Assembly: GCA_040876735.1 (NCBI GenBank)
Contig: JBBDPC010000025.1
Coordinates: 1-36,256 of the forward strand
DNA: 36,256 bases
Direction of reading: 5' to 3'
Origin: Natronomicrosphaera sp040876735
GTDB lineage: Bacteria > Planctomycetota > Phycisphaerae > Phycisphaerales > Phycisphaeraceae
The position numbers and the translations under genes are program-made. Positions 24,754-33,498 of the stretch are shown here, piece by piece. A model generated the notes under the pieces. That model ran no database searches, was not told the DNA's origin, and saw only the letters and a program-made list of their open reading frames with translations. The number at the start of each line of letters is the position of its first letter. Positions within the stretch are counted from its first letter, which is position 1.

Positions 24754-24822
24754 GTTTAGCCCCCGCGCCCACGCGGGGGCGCCTTCGACCAACGGGCCCC
24801 GCCGTAGGCGGCGCGGCTAAAC
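24754..24822. repeat. Nested palindromic element (MITE- or REP-like)
   Basis: The ends GTTTAGCC (24754-24761) and GGCTAAAC (24815-24822) are perfect inverted repeats. Inside are two hairpins: GCCCCCGCG/CGCGGGGGC around CCCA (24759-24780) and GCCCCGCC/GGCGGCGC around GTA (24796-24814, one mismatch). It sits 36 bases after nadA and may also end its transcription. Confidence 0.65.
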
Positions 24823-24848
24823 GCGATGTCTGACCCGCACGACCCACC

Positions 24849-25031
24849 ATGCTCACCCAGCGCTTCGGCCTCTACATCATCCTCACCGGCCTGGTCACCA
24901 TCCTCACCGCGATCGGGCTGGCGGTTGAGTACGACATCAGCCTGCTGCTGATGCTGTTCATCGCGTTCAACGGCCTGCTGGTGACACTGGCGGGTGTGTG
25001 GATGTGGGTCGCCGGGCGATCGTCGGTGTAG
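24849..25031 (+). CDS. Small two-helix membrane protein
   Basis: A 60-residue protein with two hydrophobic helices (about 7-25 and 31-54) and a short charged turn (EYDIS), ending in GRSSV. Its amino-acid content is protein-like rather than the Arg/Pro-rich pattern of spurious frames here, and it lies 36 bp upstream of the MscS-type gene on the same strand. No clear ribosome site precedes the ATG. I do not recognise a family. Confidence 0.5.
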   Translation: MLTQRFGLYIILTGLVTILTAIGLAVEYDISLLLMLFIAFNGLLVTLAGVWMWVAGRSSV

Positions 25032-25067
25032 CGTGACGGCAAGCGGTTCGCCGCACGGAGAGTTGCG

Positions 25068-26477
25068 ATGGCAGCGAGTGAAAACGAGACGGCGAACGAG
25101 CCGGCGCAAGGTCCGCCCGGCGACGGCGCGGGCGAACCGATGAACGCCGATGAGCCGAACCTGGTCGACGAGGCGATGACCGCCTTGTTCGACGGCTGGT
25201 TGAGTTGGCTATCGGACTACCCGTGGGCGCAGACGCTGCTGGCGCTGACGCTGCTGCTGATGGTGGCGTGGTTGGCGCATCTGCTGGTGCGGCGGTACCT
25301 GATCCGGGGCATTGGTGCGTTGATGGGGCGCGTGCCGAGCTGGTGGGTCCGGGTCGTGCGTGAGCAGAAGGTGTTTCACCGGCTGGTGCCGTTGGTGCCG
25401 ACAATCATCATCGGCCAGGGCGTGGAGTTCGTGCCGCATCTGCCGGGGGTCGTCACCGAATCGGTGCAGCGGGTCGCGCAGGCGACGGTGGTGCTGGTGG
25501 TGGCGCTGGCGTTCGGCGCGGTGCTGAACACGATCCACGAAATCTACAACCGCTACCCGATTGCGCGTGGCCGACCGATCAAGGGGTATCTCCAGGTCGT
25601 CAAGGTGGTCGCCTACGTGGCGGCGGGCATCCTCATCGTCGCGGCGCTGATGGCCGAGTCGCCGGTGATCTTCCTAAGCGGTCTGGGCGCGATGATGGCG
25701 ATCATCATGCTCATCTTCCGCGACACGCTGCTGTCGCTGGTGGCGGGCATTCAACTGGTCAACAACGACCTGGTGCGCGTCGGCGACTGGATCGAGATGC
25801 CGCAGTTCGATGCCGACGGCGACGTGATCGACATCCAACTCAACGTCATCCGCGTGCTGAACTTCGACAAGACGATCACCGCCATCCCCACGCACAAGTT
25901 TCTCGAGCACTCGTTCAAGAACTGGCGCGGCATGCACGAAACCGGCGGCCGGCGAATCAAGCGGGCGGTGCACGTGGACCTGACGACCATCCGCTTCCTC
26001 ACGCAGGAGGAAATCGACCGGTTCCGACGGTTCCGCCTGCTGAAGGATTACATCGACGAGAAGACCGAGGCGCTGACGGCGTACAACCGGGAACACTGCC
26101 CCGAAGACGCCGCGGACGTCACGGCCAACGGCAGGCATCTGACGAACGTGGGCACGTTCCGCGCGTACATTGACGCCTACATCCGCCAGCATCCGATGGT
26201 CCACCAGGAGATGACCTGCCTCGTCCGCCAGCTTGAGCCGGGGCCGCACGGCCTGCCGATCGAGCTGTATCACTACATCAAGGACACCCACTGGCCGGTC
26301 TACGAAGGCGCGCAGGCGGACATCTTCGATCACATCTTTGCCGTCGCCAGCGAGTTCGGCCTGCGCCTGTTCCAGGAGCCGACGGGGCACGACCTGGCGC
26401 AGTTGCGCCGCCCCGCCCGGTCGACGGAAGGCAACGGCCGCGCAGACTCGTCGGCCGAAACGCATGCGCAAGCCTGA
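25068..26477 (+). CDS. MscS-family mechanosensitive channel (YbdG type)
   Basis: A 469-residue channel that would release solutes on sudden osmotic down-shift. A hydrophilic N-terminus is followed by transmembrane helices near 55-75, 100-125, 130-155 and 178-200, and then the pore helix and beta domain of MscS: SGLGAMMAIIMLIFRDTLLSLVAG (the glycine/alanine-packed pore helix), LVRVGDWIEM, and the FLEHSFKNWRGMHETGGRRIKR segment, which is characteristic of the YbdG-like branch. The C-terminal cytoplasmic part has the YbdG-type extension (YIDEKTEALTAYN, VGTFRAYIDAYIRQHP, GLPIELYHYIKDT). GGAGAG precedes the ATG. The gene is convergent with the glycosyltransferase cassette. Confidence 0.9.
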   Translation: MAASENETANEPAQGPPGDGAGEPMNADEPNLVDEAMTALFDGWLSWLSDYPWAQTLLALTLLLMVAWLAHLLVRRYLIRGIGALMGRVPSWWVRVVREQKVFHRLVPLVPTIIIGQGVEFVPHLPGVVTESVQRVAQATVVLVVALAFGAVLNTIHEIYNRYPIARGRPIKGYLQVVKVVAYVAAGILIVAALMAESPVIFLSGLGAMMAIIMLIFRDTLLSLVAGIQLVNNDLVRVGDWIEMPQFDADGDVIDIQLNVIRVLNFDKTITAIPTHKFLEHSFKNWRGMHETGGRRIKRAVHVDLTTIRFLTQEEIDRFRRFRLLKDYIDEKTEALTAYNREHCPEDAADVTANGRHLTNVGTFRAYIDAYIRQHPMVHQEMTCLVRQLEPGPHGLPIELYHYIKDTHWPVYEGAQADIFDHIFAVASEFGLRLFQEPTGHDLAQLRRPARSTEGNGRADSSAETHAQA

Positions 26478-26546
26478 TATGCGTCGCAGTGATTTTGCAG
26501 ACGGTCCCCCCCCTTCGCGTAGCGGTGCGGCGCAGCCGCCGCGTCT

Positions 26547-27665
26547 TCACCCTGCCATCCGTGACGCTTCGGACTCTCCCGCCCCATCGCGCAACAGGGC
26601 GACATACTGCTCAAGCTCCTGCACGCGATGCGCGGCGGTGTGCTCGGCCAGCACGCGCTGGCGGGCGCGTTCGCCGATCTGTCGCCGCTCCGACTCGCTG
26701 ATGGTGTTCAGCGCTTCGAGCACCTGCTGCGGCCCGTCTGCGAGCAGGATTTCGCGCTCCGGCTCGAAGAATTCCGCCAGGCCCGGCCAGGGGTCGCTGA
26801 TAATCGGCGTGCCGCAAGTGGCGGCCTCGAACAGCCGGACGCTCGGCGCGTAGCCGGTGGTGACCATGTCCTGCCGCGTGAGGTTGAGCGTGAAACGCTG
26901 GCGGTTGTAGAACGCGCGGTGTCCGCTGGGCGGCAGGTGGTCGATGCGCTCGACGTTGACCGGCCAGGGATAGTCGGCGGGGTATTGCGGCCCGGCGACG
27001 ACGAACCGGCCCTGGGGCGCCATGTGGGCGGGCTCGATGAGCAACCGCTCAAGCTTGGGCATGCGGTCCTGGCTCCACGTGCCCATGTAGCCCAGGTCCC
27101 AGTCGGGATGGTCGGCGGACGCGGGGTCGGGCCCGTAAAAGTCGGGGTCGACGCAGCAGTAGAACGGCCGGGCCATCGGCGAGCCGAAGTCGCTCTGGAG
27201 GTGGTCGAGGATCGGGCCGCCGGTGAACGAAAGGTAGAGCGGGTACTGGCGGATGAGGTCGGGCGTGAGGTACTCGTAGTCGCCGCGCTGGAGCTTGCTG
27301 AGGGTGATGGGCGTGTCGATGTCGTAGAAGCCGACATGGCCCGCGGCGGTGCGCAGCACCCATCGGCCGACGTCGACGCCTTCGGGGACGTAGGAGCCGA
27401 CGATGACCAGGTCGGCTTCGTGGACGTCGTGCCGGAAGCGGTCGTTCAGTTCGTTGAGCGACTGGTAGAGCGCGGTTCGGCCGTGGGGCGGTTGAGGGAG
27501 GTCGCGGTTGTCGGCGTACCAGGGCTTGTCGCGTTCGAGGAACAGGACACGGTGGCCGCGCTGTTCCAGCGCGCGGACGAGCGCGCGGTAGATGGTCGCG
27601 TGGCCGTTGCCCCACGACGAGGTGATCGACAGGCCGAGGATGACGATGTTGAGTTTCTGTGGCAT
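26547..27665 (-). CDS. CgeB-like glycosyltransferase (third of three)
   Basis: A 372-residue GT-B type glycosyltransferase resembling Bacillus CgeB and the Glyco_trans_1_2 family. The N-terminal domain opens with IVILGLSITSSWGNGHATIYRALVRALEQRGHRVLFLE. The C-terminal donor domain contains GTWSQDRMPKLERLL, RQDMVTTGYAPSVRLFEAATCGTPIISDPW, and FFEPEREILLA, which are the sugar-nucleotide-binding segments. No membrane helix. The chosen ATG starts just before the first beta strand; an upstream frame to 27710 adds only low-complexity sequence. It is the last gene of the seven-gene cassette, after a 108-bp gap. Confidence 0.8.
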   Translation of the reverse strand: MPQKLNIVILGLSITSSWGNGHATIYRALVRALEQRGHRVLFLERDKPWYADNRDLPQPPHGRTALYQSLNELNDRFRHDVHEADLVIVGSYVPEGVDVGRWVLRTAAGHVGFYDIDTPITLSKLQRGDYEYLTPDLIRQYPLYLSFTGGPILDHLQSDFGSPMARPFYCCVDPDFYGPDPASADHPDWDLGYMGTWSQDRMPKLERLLIEPAHMAPQGRFVVAGPQYPADYPWPVNVERIDHLPPSGHRAFYNRQRFTLNLTRQDMVTTGYAPSVRLFEAATCGTPIISDPWPGLAEFFEPEREILLADGPQQVLEALNTISESERRQIGERARQRVLAEHTAAHRVQELEQYVALLRDGAGESEASRMAG

Positions 27666-27773
27666 GAGCGTTGGGGATTGGGGGTTAGTGGTTGGGGTTA
27701 GGGGTATCAAGCCGAGCCCTGAGCGAGTCCGCGAGCGAAGGGCCGGATGCGTGGTGGCACTTCAAAGACTCAG
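27666..27773. other. Spacer with G/T-rich direct repeats between two glycosyltransferase genes
   Basis: About 108 bases. Near 27671-27703 the plus strand runs GGGGATTGGGGGTTAGTGG then TTGGGGTTAGGGG, a short degenerate tandem repeat. No promoter or terminator can be fixed. Confidence 0.5.
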
Positions 27774-28910
27774 TCACCGTGATGGCGGAACGACGTCCTG
27801 CGGGAACAGCGGGCGCTTGGCGCGGTCGCGCGGCGCGGCGTCGAGCAGGGTTTCAAGCTGCGCGGCACGGTGGGCGTAGGTGTGCTCGGCGAGGATGCGC
27901 CGCCGGCCGGCCTGACCGATCGCGCGGGCCATGGCGGGCGTGAGGCGGAGCAGGTGCTCGGCGACCTCCTGGCCGTCGTGGGCGACCAGCACCTCCCGGC
28001 CAGGTTCGAGAAACTGTTCGAGCCCGGCCCACGCATCGCTGATCAGGCACGCCCCCACCCCGGCCGCCTCGAACAGCCGCGTCGCCGGCGAAAAACCGAA
28101 ACGCACCATGCTCTCGCGGTTGACGTTGAGCACCGCCAGCGGCGTGCCGTTGAACGCGTTGTGGTCATGCGTGTAGACGTGGCCGAGGTAGCGCACGTTG
28201 TCGCTGGTTGTCCGGTCCTGCCAGCCGTTGCCGCCGAGCAGGAAGCGGTGGTGCGGCAGCAGGCAGGCCACGTCGAAAAAGAAGCGGTCGATGCGCGCCT
28301 CGCGGTCGGGCAGGCGGTTGGCCAGCAGCGCCAGATCGGCGTCGAACTTCGGGTCCGGGTCGGTCGGGTGATGCGTCTGCGGATCCAGCGCGTTGTAGAC
28401 CGGCACGCAGGCATGGGCGCCGAACCGGCGGTACGCCTGCACCACCGGATCGCCGCCGCCGTAGGTGAGGATCATGTCGTATCGCGGCGCCAGTGCGATG
28501 AACGGATCGTCCGCACGGTTCGCCATCCGTTCGAGCGTGGCCGGGGCGTCCACGTCCCAGAAGGCGACCAGATTGCCCGGCCGCTTCAGCTCCAGCACCG
28601 CGGCTTCGAGGTATTCATCAAACACGCCCACCCCCGACGCCTTGACGATCAGGTCGGCGTCGCGCGCGGCATCGAGATGCTGGCGCAGCTCGTCCGTGTC
28701 GTCGGCCGAGTAGACCACGACGCGGGCCCAGGGCGGGTCGTCGATGTCGCGATGCGCCTGGCGGTCGTAGGCGTCCGGCTCGTAGAACGTGACGCGGTGG
28801 CCGCGCTCGTGCAGGGCGCGGATGAGGCCGCGGTAGTACGTCGCCGCGCCGTTCCAGTAGGCGGAGACGAGGCTGGAGCCGAAGAAGGCGATATTCAGGC
28901 CGGTCGTCAT
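27774..28910 (-). CDS. CgeB-like glycosyltransferase (second of three)
   Basis: A 378-residue paralogue of its two neighbours. It starts IAFFGSSLVSAYWNGAATYYRGLIRALHERGHRVTFYEPD, the same N-terminal pattern (S-x5-NG-x-A-x2-YR-x-L-x2-AL-x2-RGH-x-V). In the donor domain RESMVRFGFSPATRLFEAAGVGACLISDAW and FLEPGREVLVA match the equivalent blocks of the other two. Donor and acceptor are unknown. AAGGA lies about ten bases upstream. Its ATG overlaps the previous stop codon (ATGA), so translation is coupled. Confidence 0.8.
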   Translation of the reverse strand: MTTGLNIAFFGSSLVSAYWNGAATYYRGLIRALHERGHRVTFYEPDAYDRQAHRDIDDPPWARVVVYSADDTDELRQHLDAARDADLIVKASGVGVFDEYLEAAVLELKRPGNLVAFWDVDAPATLERMANRADDPFIALAPRYDMILTYGGGDPVVQAYRRFGAHACVPVYNALDPQTHHPTDPDPKFDADLALLANRLPDREARIDRFFFDVACLLPHHRFLLGGNGWQDRTTSDNVRYLGHVYTHDHNAFNGTPLAVLNVNRESMVRFGFSPATRLFEAAGVGACLISDAWAGLEQFLEPGREVLVAHDGQEVAEHLLRLTPAMARAIGQAGRRRILAEHTYAHRAAQLETLLDAAPRDRAKRPLFPQDVVPPSR

Positions 28911-30118
28911 GCCGGGTTGTCCTTTATGGGGGCAAGAGGCGTGGAAGCGGGCGCCGGTGGGTCGAAGCAGGGGAAGTGCGTGTGCCGCATCATCGGTCGC
29001 CGGCGCACCGTGTCGCGCCGCGGCACGGGCAGGCCCAGCTCACGGCAGATCTCGATCAGTTCGTTCACGCGGTGGGCGCAGGTATGGCGTTGCTGGATCG
29101 TCTGCTGACCATGCTCGCCCAGCGCTTTCGCGCGCTGCGGCTCGGCGAGCAGCGCCCGCAACTGCTCCGTCATCTCGTCGCCGTCACGCGCGAGCACGTA
29201 GTCCCGGCCCGGCTCGAACAGGCCCTCCGCATCGTCCCACGGGGCGCAGACCAGCGGCATCGCGCACGCCAGCGCCTCGAACGGCCGAATGGTCGGGATG
29301 CCCGGCAACTGCTGCGCGTAATACCGCCGGGGCACGTGCACCGTCACCCGGTAACGCGAAAACACCTCCGGCACGAGATAGTTCGGCAGCCAGCCGCCAT
29401 AGGCGATTCCCGCCTCCCGCAGCGCCGCCAGCGCCGCCTCCGGATAACGCACGCCGAACACCTTCGCCCGCAACCCCAACCGCTTGACCGGCTCAAGCAG
29501 AAACGCACGCAGCTCCTCCGCCCGCTCGCCATCACCCCAGTTGCCGATCCAGACCAGGTCGCCCTCGCTCGGCCGATCTGCCCGCGGATAGAACATGCGC
29601 GTGTCGGCGGCTTCGTGCCACACCCACGTCCGCTGTGCCCACCGCTCGCGGCGGTAGATGTCAGCGATCACCTGCCCGAACGCCAGCACGCCGTCGAACT
29701 GACGCAGGTCGTAGTAGGTCATCGCACGCGGATCGCTGGCGCTGCGGTGGTGCGTGTCGTGAAAGAGCAGGCGGTAATGCGGATGGCAGGCGCGATGCTC
29801 GCCGAGCCGGGCGATCAACTCCGGCGAGTTCCACTCGTGCGCGATCACCAGGTCCACCTCGCGCAACGCCGCATCGAGGTCGAGCTGCGCCAGATGGTAG
29901 GTCTGGCTTTGCAGATGACGGTACGCCTGGTGGAACGCGTCGATCGGGCCCCGGCCATGCTCGGCGAACAGGTTGGCCACCGCCCAGGCATTGGCCGGCT
30001 CGTAAATGGTGACGTGGTGCCCGCGGGCCATCAGTTCCGTGGCGATGCCGCGCAGGAAGTGGGCGTTGCCGTGGTTCCAGTCGGAAATCAGCGAGTGATA
30101 GAACAAGGCGATACGCAT
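28907..30118 (-). CDS. CgeB-like glycosyltransferase (first of three)
   Basis: A 403-residue member of the same family: IALFYHSLISDWNHGNAHFLRGIATELMARGHHVTIYEP at the start, LVWIGNWGDGERAEELR in the linker and VHVPRRYYAQQLPGIPTIRPFEALACAMPLVCAPW in the donor domain. The extra C-terminal 40 residues are proline-rich. The ATG has CCGGAG upstream; a longer frame to 30229 is not supported. It lies 26 bp after the GT4 gene. The three paralogues probably arose by duplication and may add related sugars in sequence. Confidence 0.8.
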   Translation of the reverse strand: MRIALFYHSLISDWNHGNAHFLRGIATELMARGHHVTIYEPANAWAVANLFAEHGRGPIDAFHQAYRHLQSQTYHLAQLDLDAALREVDLVIAHEWNSPELIARLGEHRACHPHYRLLFHDTHHRSASDPRAMTYYDLRQFDGVLAFGQVIADIYRRERWAQRTWVWHEAADTRMFYPRADRPSEGDLVWIGNWGDGERAEELRAFLLEPVKRLGLRAKVFGVRYPEAALAALREAGIAYGGWLPNYLVPEVFSRYRVTVHVPRRYYAQQLPGIPTIRPFEALACAMPLVCAPWDDAEGLFEPGRDYVLARDGDEMTEQLRALLAEPQRAKALGEHGQQTIQQRHTCAHRVNELIEICRELGLPVPRRDTVRRRPMMRHTHFPCFDPPAPASTPLAPIKDNPA

Positions 30119-30144
30119 CGTCGAGGCTCCGGAAGGCACAGCAT

Positions 30145-31278
30145 TCACGCGTCCGGGGTCAGCGGACGTACAACAGAAGGCGAGGCGACGTTCGACGATC
30201 GGCTGACAAGCTGCCGATAAGCCCGGCAATAGCCCGCGGCCATCCGCTCCGGCGTCAGTTGCAGGCCGCGCTGGCAGGCGCGCCGGGCGAGATCCCGGCG
30301 GGCAAGGTCATCCGCCATCAGACGCGCCATCGCCGCGCGCAGCGCCTCGTGGTCGTTCGGCGGCACGAACACCGCGGCGTCATCCCACAACTCGCGCAGG
30401 CTTTGCAGGTCGCCCAGCACCAGCGCACACCCCGACAACGCCGCCTCCAGCACGCCCAGGCCGAACGGCTCGTACCGCGCGGGATGCACGAAGATCGACG
30501 CCCGCCCGAGCCACTCCGCCATCGCCTCCGGATCCAGCATGCCCAGCGGACGCAAGCCTTGCCGGGCGACCCGGCCAGTCACCGGATGCTGCGTTTCACC
30601 GGCGAGATACACCGGCCAGGGCAACCCCCGCGCTGCCGTCTCCACCGCCGTCACGTTTTTCGCCTCGTCCCACACCCGACCCGCCGCCAGGGCGAACGGC
30701 TCTTTTCGCCCGGGCGCAAACCAGCGCGGATCACGCCCGTTCGACACCACCCCCACATGCGGCAGCGAACCGTAGCAACGCTCGATCGCATCCAGCATCG
30801 CCCACGTCGGCGCCACCACCAGGTCCGCCGCCTGCAACCCACGCTCCACCGCACGTCGATACAGCTCCCACTCGTCCGGCGGCTCGGCGTGATGCACCGC
30901 ATGCCACCACGACACCACGCACGAGTGCGCCACCACCAGCGTCGGCGCCCGAAACGGCAACGCCGCATGGGCATACCCGTTCAGGTGCACCACGTCCGGC
31001 TCAAACTCCGCTTCCATGTCCAGCAGCCACCGACCGGCCGCCTCCACGTCGGCCCACGGGTCGGCCATCCATTCCAGCCGGTATTCGCTTTCGCAAACAT
31101 CCAGGTGAAAGGCGTCAATCTGCCGACGCTGCACACTGTTGATCGGCGCCCCCATTGTGGCCAGGCGAACCTGCACGTCCTCGGCGCGCAGGGACAGCGC
31201 GAGCTCGACCGCGTAGGTCCAGACGCCGCCGACGGTGTCCGTCGTCATCAACACCTTCATGTCGGGTTGCACATTCAT
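30145..31278 (-). CDS. GT4-family glycosyltransferase
   Basis: A 377-residue GT-B retaining glycosyltransferase. The N-terminal domain has the nucleotide-sugar approach loop VGGVWTYAVELALSL; the donor domain has the GT4 E-x7-E motif in YEPFGLGVLEAALSG near 268-282, and the VGVVSNGRDPRWFAPG phosphate-contact loop. No membrane segments. The start at 31278 is seven bases after the upstream stop codon; an ATG 18 bases in (Met-7, MKVLMTT) is an alternative. It would transfer one sugar in the cassette's glycan. Confidence 0.9.
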   Translation of the reverse strand: MNVQPDMKVLMTTDTVGGVWTYAVELALSLRAEDVQVRLATMGAPINSVQRRQIDAFHLDVCESEYRLEWMADPWADVEAAGRWLLDMEAEFEPDVVHLNGYAHAALPFRAPTLVVAHSCVVSWWHAVHHAEPPDEWELYRRAVERGLQAADLVVAPTWAMLDAIERCYGSLPHVGVVSNGRDPRWFAPGRKEPFALAAGRVWDEAKNVTAVETAARGLPWPVYLAGETQHPVTGRVARQGLRPLGMLDPEAMAEWLGRASIFVHPARYEPFGLGVLEAALSGCALVLGDLQSLRELWDDAAVFVPPNDHEALRAAMARLMADDLARRDLARRACQRGLQLTPERMAAGYCRAYRQLVSRSSNVASPSVVRPLTPDA

Positions 31279-31285
31279 GGTCCAC

Positions 31286-32302
31286 TCACATGGTGATCAA
31301 GGCTTTGACAAAACCCTCGGGACGCTCGCGGGTCATCTGCAAGGCTTCGTCGAGCTGGCCGAGGCGGAACGTGTGGGTGTAAAGCGGCGTCGGGTCCAGT
31401 TCGCCACGCGCCACCAGGTCGATCGCCCGCTCCATGCCGCGACGATAGATGGCCGGCTCGCGCTCGTGTGCGTTGATGACATCCAGGCCGCGCCAGTTCC
31501 ACTGCTGCATGTTGATCTGACGCGTGCCGTCCTGGTGGTAGCCGGCGACGATCAGCCGGCCGCGCACCCGTGTCAGTTCGCCGGCGAGGTCGAGCGGCCA
31601 CTGCGCGCCCGCCGCCTCGATGACCACGTCGCACATCTCGCCGCCGGTGATCCGCCCCATCTGCTCCAGCACCCGGGCATGGTCCTCCATGGCCACCGTG
31701 TCGTCCGCGCCCATCTGCCGGGCGATCGCCAGGCCGTGCTGCCGGCGCGTCAGCGCAATCACCCGCGCCCCTTGCAGCCGTGCGAGCCGTGTCAGCAATG
31801 CACCGAGAAAACCAATGCCAACAATCGCCACCGTCTGGCCCGGCTCGATCTGGCAACGGTCGATGATGTTGGCCGCGCACCCCAGCGGCTCGGCAGGCGC
31901 CGGCTGGTCGTGCAACGCCTCGGGCAGCGGCACGACCGTCTCCACGTCGGCGACGTCATATTCCGCATAGGCATGATCGGAAAGCAGCGCCACGCGGTCG
32001 CCCTCGTTCAGGCCCGCCACGTCTTCGCCCAGTACGTCGATCCGGCCCCAGCTTTCGTGCCCCAGCTTGCCCGGCGCAAGCGGATAATCGAACCACGGCC
32101 GACCCTCCCATGGTGGAATGTTGGACGCGCACACCCCGCAGCCTTCCAGCCGGACACGCACCTGCCCCGGACCGGGCCGAGGCAGCGGCACGCGTTGTAG
32201 GGACATGCGCTGAGGGCGGACGATCGTGGCGGCGGTCATGGTCGCCGCGGTCGGTGCGCGGTGATGCGGCATCGTCGACTCTGTACGGGCGGCTTCGGTC
32301 AT
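31286..32302 (-). CDS. Zinc-type (MDR) alcohol dehydrogenase family protein
   Basis: A 338-residue medium-chain dehydrogenase. The catalytic-zinc ligands appear as C58 in GCGVCASN and H82-E83 in GHESWG; the nucleotide fold begins IVGIGFLG near 170. The four-cysteine structural-zinc loop seen in classical alcohol dehydrogenases is missing. Such enzymes in sugar clusters can oxidise or reduce a sugar hydroxyl, for example making a keto-sugar, but the substrate is not determined by sequence. AAGGGG lies just upstream of the ATG. Confidence 0.88.
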   Translation of the reverse strand: MTEAARTESTMPHHRAPTAATMTAATIVRPQRMSLQRVPLPRPGPGQVRVRLEGCGVCASNIPPWEGRPWFDYPLAPGKLGHESWGRIDVLGEDVAGLNEGDRVALLSDHAYAEYDVADVETVVPLPEALHDQPAPAEPLGCAANIIDRCQIEPGQTVAIVGIGFLGALLTRLARLQGARVIALTRRQHGLAIARQMGADDTVAMEDHARVLEQMGRITGGEMCDVVIEAAGAQWPLDLAGELTRVRGRLIVAGYHQDGTRQINMQQWNWRGLDVINAHEREPAIYRRGMERAIDLVARGELDPTPLYTHTFRLGQLDEALQMTRERPEGFVKALITM

Positions 32303-32356
32303 CAGGATCCCCTTGTTCCAAACGTTGTGTCAGGCGCCTTCGCTTCCGGCCGGCAC

Positions 32357-33460
32357 TCATGCGACCGTCCGAACCGACGCGGCCGCGGCGTCTCTCGCCT
32401 GATCGGTGAGCCAGCGGTGGAGTCGGCCAACGCCTTCGCGCACACTGATGCGCGGGTGCCAACCGGTGGCGGCGGCAAAGCGGCGAATGTCCGAGACGTA
32501 GTAACGTTGATCGCCGGTCCGCCAGTCGGCGAAATGCACCTCCGGCGCACGGCCGCGCAAACGCTGGAGCAGGCCCACCAGCTCCAGCAGGCTCACGGAC
32601 TGCTCGACGCCGCCGCCGATGTTGAACGCCTTGCCCTGCAACGTGGCGATGCCGCCCAGGGCGATGGTCATCGCATCGACCAGATCGTCGATGAACAGCA
32701 GATCGCGCACCTGCCGGCCGTCGCCGAACAGGGTCAGCGGTTGCTCCGCGATCACCCGACGAAGGAAGTGGGCGACCCACCCCTGATCCTCCGTGCCGCA
32801 CTGGTGCGGGCCGTAGATGCAGCTCATGCGAAACACGACGCAGGGCAGGTTGAAACTGCGGGCGTAATCGAGCACATATTGATCGGCCGCGCCCTTGGAG
32901 CAGCCGTACGGACTCTGAAAGTCGAGGCGCTGCTCGTCGATGCCGTGGCGGGCGATCAGCGGGTCGGCGGGGCGGTAGCGCCGCTCGGCCCGTTCGAGTT
33001 CGATCGCCCCCAGTGAGCCGTACACCTTGTTGGTGGACGTGAACAACAGCGGCGGCGGTTCGGCGCAGGTGCGCAAGGCTTCGAGCACGTTGAGCGTCCC
33101 GCAGGTGTTGACCTCGAAGTCGTGACGCGGATCGACCAGGCTGGTGGTGACGGCGACCTGAGCGGCGAAGTGAAACACGGCCCCGGCCTGATGAACGGCT
33201 TCACGGACGGCTTGCGGGTTACGCACGTCGCCGATCTCGATACGGACGCGCCCGCCATGCTCGCGCCGCAGCCAGTTCGCGTTGTGTTCCACGCCGGCGC
33301 GGGAGAGATTGTCGAACACGAGCACTTCGCGCCCTTCGCTGAGCAGTCGGTGTGCGAGGTTGGCGCCAATGAATCCGGCTCCGCCGGTGACGAGCACCGG
33401 GTGCTCGCGTTTGATCCGGCCGACGTTGTGGACCGGCTTGCTGCTGGTGGTGTTACGCAT
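32357..33460 (-). CDS. CDP-paratose 2-epimerase-like NAD-dependent epimerase
   Basis: A 367-residue extended SDR. The cofactor loop is TGGAGFIG (25-32), the active site TSTNKVYG (141-148) and Y185-x3-K189. The FTSTNKVYG, SPYGCSKGAADQYV and FRMSCIYGPHQ blocks are those of the CDP-paratose/CDP-tyvelose 2-epimerase branch, and the length fits. CDP-sugar use is a family inference. ATG with GGAGGGG is preferred over the GTG at 33466, whose ribosome site would be too close. Confidence 0.85.
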   Translation of the reverse strand: MRNTTSSKPVHNVGRIKREHPVLVTGGAGFIGANLAHRLLSEGREVLVFDNLSRAGVEHNANWLRREHGGRVRIEIGDVRNPQAVREAVHQAGAVFHFAAQVAVTTSLVDPRHDFEVNTCGTLNVLEALRTCAEPPPLLFTSTNKVYGSLGAIELERAERRYRPADPLIARHGIDEQRLDFQSPYGCSKGAADQYVLDYARSFNLPCVVFRMSCIYGPHQCGTEDQGWVAHFLRRVIAEQPLTLFGDGRQVRDLLFIDDLVDAMTIALGGIATLQGKAFNIGGGVEQSVSLLELVGLLQRLRGRAPEVHFADWRTGDQRYYVSDIRRFAAATGWHPRISVREGVGRLHRWLTDQARDAAAASVRTVA

Positions 33461-33498
33461 TGACACGCCCCTCCATGGGCTGTTTGGACGGTGGCCCC

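Noticed and set aside
24719..24830. A simple rho-independent terminator for nadA
   Set aside because: The hairpins are strong but no T-run follows, and the terminal inverted repeats fit a mobile palindrome better.
21395..24856. A single 1153-codon minus-strand frame covering korA plus sequence opposite nadA
   Set aside because: The portion beyond 23392 is antisense to nadA; the real korA start is near 23374 with a ribosome site and promoter.
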